Positions 27,903 to 36,446 of a stretch of DNA of 64,000 nt are shown here, piece after piece. Location of the stretch: contig CP058414.1 of the NCBI GenBank assembly GCA_013391845.1, forward strand, positions 2,900,501 to 2,964,500. The letters run 5' to 3'. Under the pieces are notes generated by a model. That model had not been told where the DNA came from. It worked only from the letters and a program-made list of their open reading frames with translations, and ran no database searches. How positions within the stretch are numbered: the first letter of the stretch is position 1; the number at the start of each line of letters is the position of its first letter. Made by a program: the position numbers and the translations under genes. Source of the DNA: Pseudoalteromonas shioyasakiensis (lineage in GTDB: Bacteria > Pseudomonadota > Gammaproteobacteria > Enterobacterales > Alteromonadaceae).

Positions 27903-29528
27903 ATGAGCATGAAAATTAAACAACTCCTTATTAAAAAATGGCAAGTTAGCTACAGTCAGTTTGTGTGGCTGGTGTCGTTGTACTTGGTTATCGCATTTAA
28001 TGGTCTATTTTTATTTAACATGGCTGAAGCAGCAAGCAAGCCAGAACATGTCAATTGGTTATTTATAGCAAGCGTACCGTTTTTATTATTAGCACTGACG
28101 GCAATGGTGTTAAGTTGGTTATCGTTAATCACCTTTGTAAAACCAGTGCTTTTAACAAGCATCGTAGTTTCGTCACTGTTGTTTTATGCAACCTTAAACT
28201 ACGGTGTTATCTTCGATAAAAGCATGCTACAAAATATCTTAGAGACAAACTCAGGTGAGGCATTTTCATACTTAAATATACAAGTTGTCGTCTTTATTTT
28301 TGTACTTGGCGTGTTCCCCGCTTACTTGTTTTCACGTTTTAAAATTGTTGGTAACTTTCGTGTTCGTCTAAAAAACTTTGCGCTTCTCAACGTCACAGCA
28401 TTTATTGCTATAGCAGCTATTGCAGTACCATTTTATAAAGATTATGCCTCTGTTGGGCGTAATAACCGTCAATTAACTAGCTATATTACCCCTTTTGCAT
28501 TTTACACTGCGGGCTATAAGTATCTGCGCGATAATTATTTTTATCCGCCTTTACCATTTAAAGTACTGGATAAAACGCCGCATTTACTAGAACAGCAACA
28601 AAGTTCGCTGACAATTATGGTAGTAGGTGAAACAGCTCGTGCAGCAAACTTTTCACTGCAAGGATATAACAAGCCAACTAATCAATATACACCTAAGCTT
28701 GGCGTTAAATATTTCAGTGACGTTAGTTCATGTGGCACGGCTACGGCTATATCTGTACCTTGCATGTTCTCGCGTTTAGACCGTAATCACTATGATTCGC
28801 GCATAGCGCAAAGCCAAGAAAATGCGCTTGATATCATTCAACGAAGTGGTGTCGAAGTAACGTGGATTGATAACAATAGCAGCTGTAAAGGGGTTTGTGT
28901 GCGGGTAAACTCACAAACGGTAGAACCAACAAAGAGCAACCCACTTTGTGATGGACGCTATTGTTTTGATGAAGTACTCGTGGAAGAGTTAGCTACAAAA
29001 CTTGCCAAGAGTAATGCTAAACATCAACTTGTTGTGTTACATATGATTGGTTCACATGGTCCAACTTACTATCGTCGATACCCAAAAAAAGACAGTGTAT
29101 TTATGCCTGATTGTCCGCGTAGTGATATTCAAAATTGTAGCAGCGAGCAACTAACAAACACCTATGACAATACTATTGCTTATACAGACTTAGTACTCAG
29201 TAAACTTATTAATTTAATGCAAAACAGTCAGGCGGATGACAAAGCCCTGCTGTATGTTTCTGACCATGGTGAATCACTTGGAGAAAAAGGCTTGTACTTG
29301 CATGGCTTCCCATACGCATTAGCACCTAAAGAGCAAACACAAGTGCCTATGTTGTTTTGGAGTAATAAACTAGCCGATACCCGTTTTAATCAATGTATCG
29401 AACAACAGCGTAACAACGCTTTTTCTCACGATAATATTTTTGACACCCTACTTGGTTTAACCCATGTAGACAGCACTGAATATCATCCAGAGCAAGATAT
29501 CTTCAATGCTTGCTCAAAACAAAGCTAA
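27903..29528 (+). CDS. eptA: Lipid A phosphoethanolamine transferase
   Basis: EptA/PmrC-type enzyme of 541 residues that transfers phosphoethanolamine from phosphatidylethanolamine to lipid A, lowering its negative charge. Five N-terminal membrane segments lead to a periplasmic domain with MVVGETARAANFSL (metal Glu), the nucleophile Thr in CGTATAISVPCMFS, cysteine pairs (SSCKGVC, NPLCDGRYCFDE, CPRSDIQNC) that form the family disulfides, IGSHGPTYY and YVSDHGESLGEKGLYLHG. It is the same family as plasmid MCR, but its setting here is chromosomal and housekeeping-like. GAGGA lies six bases before the ATG. Coupled to an upstream LTA-synthase-like gene and downstream dgkA. Confidence 0.93.
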   Translation: MSMKIKQLLIKKWQVSYSQFVWLVSLYLVIAFNGLFLFNMAEAASKPEHVNWLFIASVPFLLLALTAMVLSWLSLITFVKPVLLTSIVVSSLLFYATLNYGVIFDKSMLQNILETNSGEAFSYLNIQVVVFIFVLGVFPAYLFSRFKIVGNFRVRLKNFALLNVTAFIAIAAIAVPFYKDYASVGRNNRQLTSYITPFAFYTAGYKYLRDNYFYPPLPFKVLDKTPHLLEQQQSSLTIMVVGETARAANFSLQGYNKPTNQYTPKLGVKYFSDVSSCGTATAISVPCMFSRLDRNHYDSRIAQSQENALDIIQRSGVEVTWIDNNSSCKGVCVRVNSQTVEPTKSNPLCDGRYCFDEVLVEELATKLAKSNAKHQLVVLHMIGSHGPTYYRRYPKKDSVFMPDCPRSDIQNCSSEQLTNTYDNTIAYTDLVLSKLINLMQNSQADDKALLYVSDHGESLGEKGLYLHGFPYALAPKEQTQVPMLFWSNKLADTRFNQCIEQQRNNAFSHDNIFDTLLGLTHVDSTEYHPEQDIFNACSKQS

Positions 29529-29548
29529 CGAAATAGAGATTTCATACT

Positions 29549-29929
29549 ATGCAATTTGATAGCACTAACAAACCCATTGGCATTAAACGAATTCGCCTAG
29601 CATTTAAAAACTCCCAACGTGCATTCACTTGGTTAGCAAAGCATGAGTCTGCTTTTAAACAAGAGCTGATACTGTTGGTCCTTGCCATAGCAGTGGTTTT
29701 TGTATGGCAAATTAACCTGTATGAGAAAATCATGCTGCTTGTATCTGTACTATTTGTGATGTTTGCTGAAGTCGTAAATACGGCAATTGAAGCCACAATA
29801 GACCGTGTAGGCCTTGAAATTCATCCATTATCAGGCCTAGCTAAAGACTTAGGATCAGCAGCCGTACTTATTGCCCTAACAATTTGTGCGCTGGTATGGG
29901 GCGGTGTGTTTGTGAACAATCTAAGTTAA
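29549..29929 (+). CDS. dgkA: Diacylglycerol kinase
   Basis: Small integral-membrane diacylglycerol kinase of 126 residues. The family signature EVVNTAIEATIDRVGLEIHP followed by LSGLAKDLGSAAV is complete, with three membrane helices. It returns diacylglycerol, made when head groups are taken from phospholipids, to phosphatidic acid. Last gene of the operon with two such head-group transferases, where it recycles their by-product. Its stop codon overlaps the stop of the convergent small gene. Confidence 0.96.
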   Translation: MQFDSTNKPIGIKRIRLAFKNSQRAFTWLAKHESAFKQELILLVLAIAVVFVWQINLYEKIMLLVSVLFVMFAEVVNTAIEATIDRVGLEIHPLSGLAKDLGSAAVLIALTICALVWGGVFVNNLS

Positions 29930-30159
29930 CTCGCTTTTTTATCATCAGGGGTGTCATTACAAAGTGCACAGTGGCGCCCTTTTGATGAATGATATAAACG
30001 GGTTGCGATAAAAATTGCCGTGGCAATAAAAGACCAAAGTAACGCAAAGCCTAATGCGCTGAGTGTCTCGTGACCTTTCAGTATTTCCACCATAAATAAT
30101 AAAATAGCCACCAGCGTGAAAACTCTAGTGGCTCTTAAAACCCAAAATTTAATACCCAT
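29926..30159 (-). CDS. Small inner membrane protein of unknown function
   Basis: A 77-residue protein with two hydrophobic stretches (TLVAILLFMVEIL and LGFALLWSFIATAIFIA) and a polar tail with a CxxC motif (RHCALCNDTPDD). AAGGAG lies just before the ATG, supporting a real gene. I do not recognise the family. It is convergent with dgkA, sharing four bases with it. The CxxC tail could bind a metal or be redox active, but nothing more can be said. Confidence 0.65.
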   Translation of the reverse strand: MGIKFWVLRATRVFTLVAILLFMVEILKGHETLSALGFALLWSFIATAIFIATRLYHSSKGRHCALCNDTPDDKKAS

Positions 30160-30238
30160 AACTTACTCCTTTAAATGAGACCCCTTTAAACGAGCCTCCT
30201 TTGAAAGAATGAGTGTAGTTCAAAATAAGAAAAACACC

Positions 30239-30982
30239 TTATAAATCCAGAACAGGCTCAGACAATATTTGTACGTTATTTTTAAATACCTCTAACAGCC
30301 CCGGCGGTGAGTGTTCAGTACCAAGTACGGTAACATGACATACATAACGATAACCGTTATTAGTAAAGGTATAAAAATGATTTCCGCCACTGCCATCAAA
30401 GCTTAGACTGCCCCCTGTGATCACAAGGCTTGGCTCATCTTGCATAGATTGATCTATTTCCCATGCTGCATAGCGGTACTGATTATCAGCAAGCTCATCG
30501 ATACGAATTAAGTGCTTTTTTGTTTGCCACGTTAATATCGGTTTTGTAAATTCACGAAGGCTTTTATGTAATGCTTGTTTTTGCTCGTCAATCAGTGCTT
30601 CGCGTCGTGCTTTTTCTGCCTCTGATTCATAAGGCACAGCCCAAATAGAGCCATCAAAGTCTAACCAAAATTTGCCTGAATCAAACATAATGCCGCGCCA
30701 CCCCATCATTTCCCAGTCGTGGCGAATATTTGAATTCACGATTTTTTCGACAAACTCTTTATCAAAAATTTGCTCAAACTTTTCTATAAGCATTTGCTCA
30801 TTTTCAATTGCTTGCAGAGGCGCTTTGCGCTGCAGAGGATAATGCACTCGCTTGGCGATTGCAGCTCTATCACCCGCTTTAAACGCCGCAACCACAGGTT
30901 TTACAATTTTTATATGTTTTGTTGCGGCTGTTGTTGAAAAAGAGATAAGGCAACCGAACAAAATTACCGCGAAATACTTCAT
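30239..30982 (-). CDS. Uncharacterised exported protein
   Basis: A 247-residue protein with a clear signal peptide (MKYFAVILFGCLISFSTTAA) and no further membrane segments, so probably periplasmic. The first mature part (VAAFKAGDRAAIAKRVHYPL, QMLIEKFEQIFDKEF) resembles NTF2-like or DUF-type exported domains in which a 'YPL' motif recurs. The second half contains IDELADNQYRYAAWE and a repeated aromatic/Gly stretch (GGNHFYTFTNNGYRY). No catalytic motif is recognised. It stands alone, 70 bases from the end of the next gene. Confidence 0.7.
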   Translation of the reverse strand: MKYFAVILFGCLISFSTTAATKHIKIVKPVVAAFKAGDRAAIAKRVHYPLQRKAPLQAIENEQMLIEKFEQIFDKEFVEKIVNSNIRHDWEMMGWRGIMFDSGKFWLDFDGSIWAVPYESEAEKARREALIDEQKQALHKSLREFTKPILTWQTKKHLIRIDELADNQYRYAAWEIDQSMQDEPSLVITGGSLSFDGSGGNHFYTFTNNGYRYVCHVTVLGTEHSPPGLLEVFKNNVQILSEPVLDL

Positions 30983-31052
30983 ATGCCTACTTTAAAATTT
31001 AAAAACCAGATTATTCAAAGCGTAACAAATTTTTGTATATACAGTACAGGTG

Positions 31053-32582
31053 CTATTTCATTAACAACTCAATCTCAGCGCTTTGATTACCAAGCCTATC
31101 AATTGCAATTATCTTCATTGCCTCTAATGGTCGTTGTCCATAAGAAGCTGCAACAGAGAACGTACTCTCATCACTTGAGTAAATATGATAGTGCCACTGC
31201 TGCGCATATTTTAGATAGACAAGTAACTCAGACACTTGATCTGAATTTGGGTGTGTCCAAGTCAAATGAACATCGTCACCATCATATTTAACATCAACTT
31301 TAACAGCTGCTATTACTGACGCATCTAGCCAAGGAGTTTCTGGAATTAAGGCTTGATGTTGAAATACGCCTTTAGTAATCACATCACTCATCAATTGACT
31401 GCCTTCAAGCGCTGTAACATTCCAAAAAACTGTACCGGGTGAAGTTGATAAAAACCCACGATTTATCATAATTTGATTGACGACCTCATCAACACCAGCC
31501 TCATCAAATGAACGCAATGCATTAATGCCAGGCCATAAATGTCGCCCATGAGTGTTTTGTGATTGCCACCAGCTTAATAAGAGCGGGTAGCTTTGTGCAT
31601 ATTGATTAATTGGCCAATAAAGTTGCGGTGAAAAATAATCAAGCCAGCCTTCGTTAAGCCACAGCTTTGCATCAGCAAACAAGGTGTCATATTGATCCAT
31701 ACCACGAATAGTTTCAGGTTCATCAGGCCTATATATACCAAATGGGCTTATCCCAACAAGAACATGAGGCTTTGTTTGTTTAACTAATTTGTATAAGCTT
31801 TTCACAAAATGATTTACTGCTTCACGGCGCCAATCACCGATAGATAACTCACCACCTGCTTCTAAATACTGACTGTATTGTTTAGCATCAGGAAAACCTT
31901 CATCGTTATTGTAAGAAGGATATGGGTAAAAGTAGTCATCATAGTGAATACCATCTAAATCATAGTTTTCTACAAGTTCCGTTAATACACTTAAAGTATG
32001 CGACACTACAGCTTGATCTGTAGGCAAAAACCAATAGGTCTCATTTTTTAGTTTCACTACTTTATCCGTCATTTTTTCAACAACTGAATGCTCTGAAACG
32101 GGGCCTCCAATGTGATGATGAGCGCGGTATGGGTTTATCCATGCATGTAACTTTAAGCCTCGTTTATGTGCTTGTTCTATCCAAAATTTTAAAGGATCAT
32201 AAAACGGTTCAGGTGCTTTTCCTTGCTTTCCAGTAAGATAATAAGACCATGGTTCATTCGTACTTTGATATAAACTGTCTGCTTGCGGTCTAACCTGAAA
32301 AATAACGGTATTGAAGTTATGTTGTTTTAGTAAATTAAGGATTTTAATTGCTTGTTGTTTTTGCTCAGCAACAGATAATCCAGGCTCTGATGGCCAATTA
32401 ATATTTGCAACGGTTGCTACCCATGCAGCACGAAACTCTCTTGCAACCTGAGGTTGCTGGATAGTGCCAAAAAACTGCTTTTCAATGTTCGTAGCCTCTT
32501 GTTTTTGCATAAAAACACACGCATTCAAAGCAAAGCAGGTGAACAATAATAATAAATGTTTAAAATACACTGTATACCTCAC
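31053..32582 (-). CDS. GHL10-family glycoside hydrolase lipoprotein (YngK/DigH-like)
   Basis: A 509-residue lipoprotein (lipobox LNAC). The GHL10/DUF187 TIM-barrel domain covers about residues 45-370: FRAAWVATVANINWPS, LKQHNFNTVIFQVRPQAD, RGLKLHAWINPYRA, YDLDGIHYDDYFYPYP and GISPFGIYRP. A C-terminal fibronectin-like or beta-sandwich segment follows (VKVDVKYDGDDVHLTWTHP). E. coli DigH, of the same domain family, cleaves peptidoglycan glycan strands stripped of peptides; other members are uncharacterised. It lies 57 bases downstream of a TonB receptor on the same strand, so the two are probably co-transcribed, which points to a glycan substrate taken up by that receptor. Confidence 0.85.
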   Translation of the reverse strand: MRYTVYFKHLLLLFTCFALNACVFMQKQEATNIEKQFFGTIQQPQVAREFRAAWVATVANINWPSEPGLSVAEQKQQAIKILNLLKQHNFNTVIFQVRPQADSLYQSTNEPWSYYLTGKQGKAPEPFYDPLKFWIEQAHKRGLKLHAWINPYRAHHHIGGPVSEHSVVEKMTDKVVKLKNETYWFLPTDQAVVSHTLSVLTELVENYDLDGIHYDDYFYPYPSYNNDEGFPDAKQYSQYLEAGGELSIGDWRREAVNHFVKSLYKLVKQTKPHVLVGISPFGIYRPDEPETIRGMDQYDTLFADAKLWLNEGWLDYFSPQLYWPINQYAQSYPLLLSWWQSQNTHGRHLWPGINALRSFDEAGVDEVVNQIMINRGFLSTSPGTVFWNVTALEGSQLMSDVITKGVFQHQALIPETPWLDASVIAAVKVDVKYDGDDVHLTWTHPNSDQVSELLVYLKYAQQWHYHIYSSDESTFSVAASYGQRPLEAMKIIAIDRLGNQSAEIELLMK

Positions 32583-32639
32583 AAAAAAGGCACAACAAAA
32601 ACTTGTTGTGCCTACATGAATCTAATTCAAATAAGAAAA

Positions 32640-35258
32640 TTAGAACTTCATTTGCGCGCCGACCAAGAAACGACGACCATAATCATGAATAGCTAAAGGG
32701 CGATTAGCATCTGGCATACCGGTGCTATTACCTGAAGTCGCTTTTTGCTCTTCATTTGTTAAGTTAATAGCTTGGAAAATAAGATTAAAATCTTCAGAAA
32801 CATTGTAGCTTATATTCAAATCATACTGACCAAAACCATCTTTATACTGATTTAAACCAAGATAATTTGTATAAAAATATTCTGAACGATAGGTATAAGA
32901 AACACGCGCACTGAAAGCTGTATTTTCGTAGTAAACAGTCGCGTTGAAGGTATCTTCTGAATTGTTAGGTAACACAGCCTCTTCACCCGCAGCTTTTTGC
33001 TCTGCAGTTTGCTCTAGCTCAGCATCTGAATAAGTGTAGTTCGTTTGAATGCCGAACCCATACATTAGCTTTTGCGTGTAGTTCACTTCAAAGCCGGAAT
33101 TCTCACCACCTAGCCCGTTTTGCGGTTGAGTCACTAAGAAATCACGAACCTCTTCAACGCCAGTATCAGGGTCTGTCCATGTCCACTGCTTTTCAATAGT
33201 GGTATTGGTAATATACGAATCAATGTCTTTATAAAAATAAGCTAATGACAATATTGATGACTCATTAAAGTACCACTCAGCTGATAAATCATATTGAGTT
33301 GAACGATAAGGTTTTAAATCTGGATTGCCTTGTGAGCCTTTACAACCTGTTGCCGCTGCACAGTAGCCACTTTTACGCGCTGATAAAAAATCGTAGTCAG
33401 GACGAGACATTACTTTAGCTGCAGCAAAGCGAAGCACAACATCATCCGTAAAGTCATAGTTAATATTTACACTTGGTAAAAAGTCATCGTAGCTATTTGA
33501 ACTATACACATCTTGAATATTTTCAGGCGCAAAACTACGTCCTGTGTATTCAACTGAACGAGAGTCAAGCTCTGTTTTAACTGCACGTACGCCCATATTA
33601 CCGCGCCACTTATTGTGCTCGAACACAGCTTTGACGTATCCAGCCGTAACGGTTTCTTCTAGATCGAAGGTGTAGTCAAGGTGCTCATAAGGACCTGAAG
33701 TAGGACTTGTTGATGAAATCCAGTCTGCATATTGGTTATTATCAAACTGCCATAAAATGCCGTCACTAGCAGAATCACTTGCAAACATACCCAAATTAAA
33801 ATTTTCACCTGCTGCTGAGACTTTTGGATAATTGGCTTTCATTAAACTGGCTGCTTTTGTATGCTCACGGTATTTTACACCCGCTTTAATTGCAGTGAAA
33901 AAACCAGTATCTAATAAATATTCAACATCAAATTGTGCATAAAGCTCATCAGAATCGTTGAATATATCATTTTTATGGTTGTAATCTAATCGATAATCTT
34001 CAGGGCTTAAATCTGCAGATAAAGTTACATCAGGCGTGCCGTTTTCTAATGTAAATGATGCATTTGTATTGGCGTAATACTCAGAATACACATCACTCAC
34101 CTCACCATCCGCTTTACTGTAACCAAATTGACCTGTAAGAGTGTAATCATCGGCTTTAAAAGTCACTTTTAAGTCATGCGCTTGAGTTTTAAATTCACCG
34201 CGATATCCCGCATTACCATAATAACCCAAGTTATTGTGTGCTGGTAAATCACCTGCGACAACCGTACCATCAACAATCACTGGGTTCTCAATATTAGCAA
34301 TATTCTGTAAGATAAAACCGCTTGAATACGTGCCATATGATTCATGTTCTGACTTTGAATATAAGTTATTGAAAACAAATTCAAGATTATCATTAGCTGC
34401 GTATTGGAATGTCGCTGTTGCGGTATCTAAATCACTATCACTTGCGTAGCGGTTGTAACCCACTGCCCCTGGATAAAATTCTGCATTCCCATCTTGGTTG
34501 GCATCTGTGCTGCGATATCCAAAACGTACTTCTTTACTATCACGCTGCGTTGCCGTTTCTTTGTGGACAAAACCAACATTAAACCCAAAATCTTGGGCTT
34601 CATTTTTCCATGAATATAAACCAGACACGTATGGCTTAGTTTCGTCTGCGTTTTCAAAATGAAATGCTTTTACTGAAAGCGCAGCATAGTTAGCTTCACT
34701 ATCAAGCGGTTTACGTGTTTTTACTACAACAGTGCCGCCAATTGAACCCTCATCAATGTCAGCTTCAGCAGACTTATAAACCTCTAGAGTATCGACCATT
34801 TCTGCTGGTAATAATGAGTAATTAAAACCACGAGACGGGCGTGTAATTGATGCCGAAGCCGTTGCAGAAGCCACGTTTTGGCCATTTAACAGCGTTATAT
34901 TTAAATGAGGTGCTGTACCACGAATACTCACTCGATCACTTTCACCGCCTAAGTCTTTCTCTACTTGCACGCCTGGAATACGCTGTAGTGCATCAGCAAC
35001 TGTTTGATCAGGAAATTTACCGATATCTTCGGCAGAAACCGCATCAACAACGCTGTTTGAAAAACGTTTCATGTTGATACTTTTCTCAACTGACGCCGCA
35101 TAGCCGCGTACTTCGATCTGCTCTATATCCTCTTTTGTAATTTTATTTTTTCCATCTTCTTGAGCAGCTGCAAAGGCAGTCGTACATGTTCCTAACACAA
35201 GTGTTGGGAGCAATGCTTTTTTAATACAAACAGTTAGCGTGGAGAATTTTTTATTCAT
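32640..35258 (-). CDS. TonB-dependent receptor (TIGR01782-like, glycan type)
   Basis: An 872-residue outer-membrane receptor with signal peptide (to about AAAQ), plug domain (IEQIEVRGYAASVEKSINMK, VSAEDIGKFPDQTVADALQR, IPGVQVEKDLGG, VSIRGTAPHLNITLLNGQNV) and a long beta-barrel ending in GRRFLVGAQMKF. The wording of the plug is that of the Xanthomonas/Caulobacter-type receptors, which mostly import oligosaccharides such as maltodextrins and chitin or pectin fragments. The downstream GHL10 gene supports a carbohydrate ligand. The upstream region carries interleaved inverted repeats over a candidate promoter, suggesting a dedicated regulator. Confidence 0.92.
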   Translation of the reverse strand: MNKKFSTLTVCIKKALLPTLVLGTCTTAFAAAQEDGKNKITKEDIEQIEVRGYAASVEKSINMKRFSNSVVDAVSAEDIGKFPDQTVADALQRIPGVQVEKDLGGESDRVSIRGTAPHLNITLLNGQNVASATASASITRPSRGFNYSLLPAEMVDTLEVYKSAEADIDEGSIGGTVVVKTRKPLDSEANYAALSVKAFHFENADETKPYVSGLYSWKNEAQDFGFNVGFVHKETATQRDSKEVRFGYRSTDANQDGNAEFYPGAVGYNRYASDSDLDTATATFQYAANDNLEFVFNNLYSKSEHESYGTYSSGFILQNIANIENPVIVDGTVVAGDLPAHNNLGYYGNAGYRGEFKTQAHDLKVTFKADDYTLTGQFGYSKADGEVSDVYSEYYANTNASFTLENGTPDVTLSADLSPEDYRLDYNHKNDIFNDSDELYAQFDVEYLLDTGFFTAIKAGVKYREHTKAASLMKANYPKVSAAGENFNLGMFASDSASDGILWQFDNNQYADWISSTSPTSGPYEHLDYTFDLEETVTAGYVKAVFEHNKWRGNMGVRAVKTELDSRSVEYTGRSFAPENIQDVYSSNSYDDFLPSVNINYDFTDDVVLRFAAAKVMSRPDYDFLSARKSGYCAAATGCKGSQGNPDLKPYRSTQYDLSAEWYFNESSILSLAYFYKDIDSYITNTTIEKQWTWTDPDTGVEEVRDFLVTQPQNGLGGENSGFEVNYTQKLMYGFGIQTNYTYSDAELEQTAEQKAAGEEAVLPNNSEDTFNATVYYENTAFSARVSYTYRSEYFYTNYLGLNQYKDGFGQYDLNISYNVSEDFNLIFQAINLTNEEQKATSGNSTGMPDANRPLAIHDYGRRFLVGAQMKF

Positions 35259-35571
35259 GGAAATGTAACCCTATCGTTTTTAAAAAGTGAGAGATTTTGT
35301 GACTACAAACTACATAAATGCTCTTTTGAACAACAACTGGTAACAACTTTATTGCTACATTGCGGCTACAATAGTAGCAATGCCGCACAAAATCAAGATA
35401 TTTTATTCTTAATTATTCAACAAGATGAAATATAAAATTCCTAAAAAACATCCAACCCCCCCCTAAAAAAGACAATAAAAACACCCCATTAAAATCAATT
35501 ATTTGAATTTATAATAAAAATAAGCACTTATAATTAAACCAGTACCTAATAAGCATTCTTAAAAGAAAGAA
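35259..35571. other. 313-bp intergenic region upstream of the TonB receptor
   Basis: No reading frame of interest. It holds a candidate minus-strand promoter at 35374-35396, two interleaved inverted repeats at 35351-35387 and an uninterrupted run of eight C at 35456-35463. The remainder is AT-rich and unremarkable. Confidence 0.5.
35351..35396 (-). promoter_or_regulatory. Candidate promoter and operator of the TonB receptor/GHL10 operon
   Basis: On the minus strand TTGATT (35396-35391) and TATTGT are 17 bp apart. Overlapping the spacer and -10 are two inverted repeats, ATTGCTAC (35351-35358) with GTAGCAAT (35374-35381) and TGCGGC (35361-35366) with GCCGCA (35382-35387). Confidence 0.5.
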
Positions 35572-36294
35572 TTATTCTAACAACAAATCAAACACAACAT
35601 TGACACTTGCTCTGAAGGTAATCGATTCTTGTAAATACTTACCTTCTGGGACTGCATTAATACGTGAGCCCGTTACCATAATTTGTTCAATATTGTTGTT
35701 GCTACCATAGCCGAAGTGACTACCTACCTCTTGCGATTGAATACTATACACTCGACCAAGTTTCGCTTCGAATGCGCTAGCAAGGCTGCTCCCCTGTTGT
35801 TTGGCATTCACTACAGCCTTATTCAGAGCGACTTGCTCGTAGTTTGAGGCTTTCGTTGATAAAAGTTGAATTTGCTCGATCTGATTGACACCCACTTTAA
35901 GCGCAAAGTTTAAGAAACCATCCAAAAGAGAGGGTTGTTTAAGGCTGACTTTGAGCTTACGCGTGGCTCGAAAACCATCTTTAGCTAGGTTATCGTTTTC
36001 GTCATAACGCATATTGGGCTCAACAAATATCCGCCCCGCAGAGATACTTTTTTCGTCTATAGAAAAATTGCTTAATCCCGCAAGAAGTTTGTTCACTTGC
36101 GTATCGACTTGCTGCTTCGCTTGCAAACTTTCAGCTTTTACAGATTCAAACTCTAACGTGATATTAGCCATATCGGGAGCAGTACGCACAACAGCCTCAC
36201 CTTTAACAACGATGTGGCGATTATCTGGTAAACTCGTTGCAGCCATCACAGAACTGGTACATAAAACCAATAGTAACAAAGATTTAAGCATCAT
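35572..36294 (-). CDS. SIMPL-domain (DUF541) periplasmic protein
   Basis: A 240-residue exported protein of the SIMPL/YggE family. A signal peptide (ending VMAATS) is followed by the domain opening HIVVKGEAVVRTAPDMANIT and by LNKAVVNAKQQGSSLASAFEAKLG. YggE-type proteins are linked to oxidative stress resistance in E. coli; the mechanism is unknown. Near the C-terminus the sequence IEQIMVTGSRI resembles the N-terminal motif of TonB receptors, an oddity for this family. It stands alone between the TonB receptor and HDOD genes. Confidence 0.88.
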   Translation of the reverse strand: MMLKSLLLLVLCTSSVMAATSLPDNRHIVVKGEAVVRTAPDMANITLEFESVKAESLQAKQQVDTQVNKLLAGLSNFSIDEKSISAGRIFVEPNMRYDENDNLAKDGFRATRKLKVSLKQPSLLDGFLNFALKVGVNQIEQIQLLSTKASNYEQVALNKAVVNAKQQGSSLASAFEAKLGRVYSIQSQEVGSHFGYGSNNNIEQIMVTGSRINAVPEGKYLQESITFRASVNVVFDLLLE

Positions 36295-36446
36295 AATCTC
36301 TCCCTAGAAAAAGTTATGACGCCTTGCTACGGTATGAAAGTATAGTAATACTATGCTTTAATGAAGTGTAAAAAAACCAAAGTTAGCAAGTCTGCACTCG
36401 CTACCGCATCGAAGTTAAGATGAGAGGAAATAAAATCTAAGCAGCT

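Noticed and set aside
27903..29528. The eptA gene as an acquired mobile colistin resistance (mcr-like) gene
   Set aside because: No insertion sequence or plasmid feature is near; it is in an operon with dgkA, next to a matching regulator, so it is an intrinsic gene.
30983..31291. A 102-residue frame on the plus strand upstream of the GHL10 gene's end
   Set aside because: Most of it lies antisense within the coding sequence of the GHL10 gene; composition is not protein-like and no ribosome-binding site fits.
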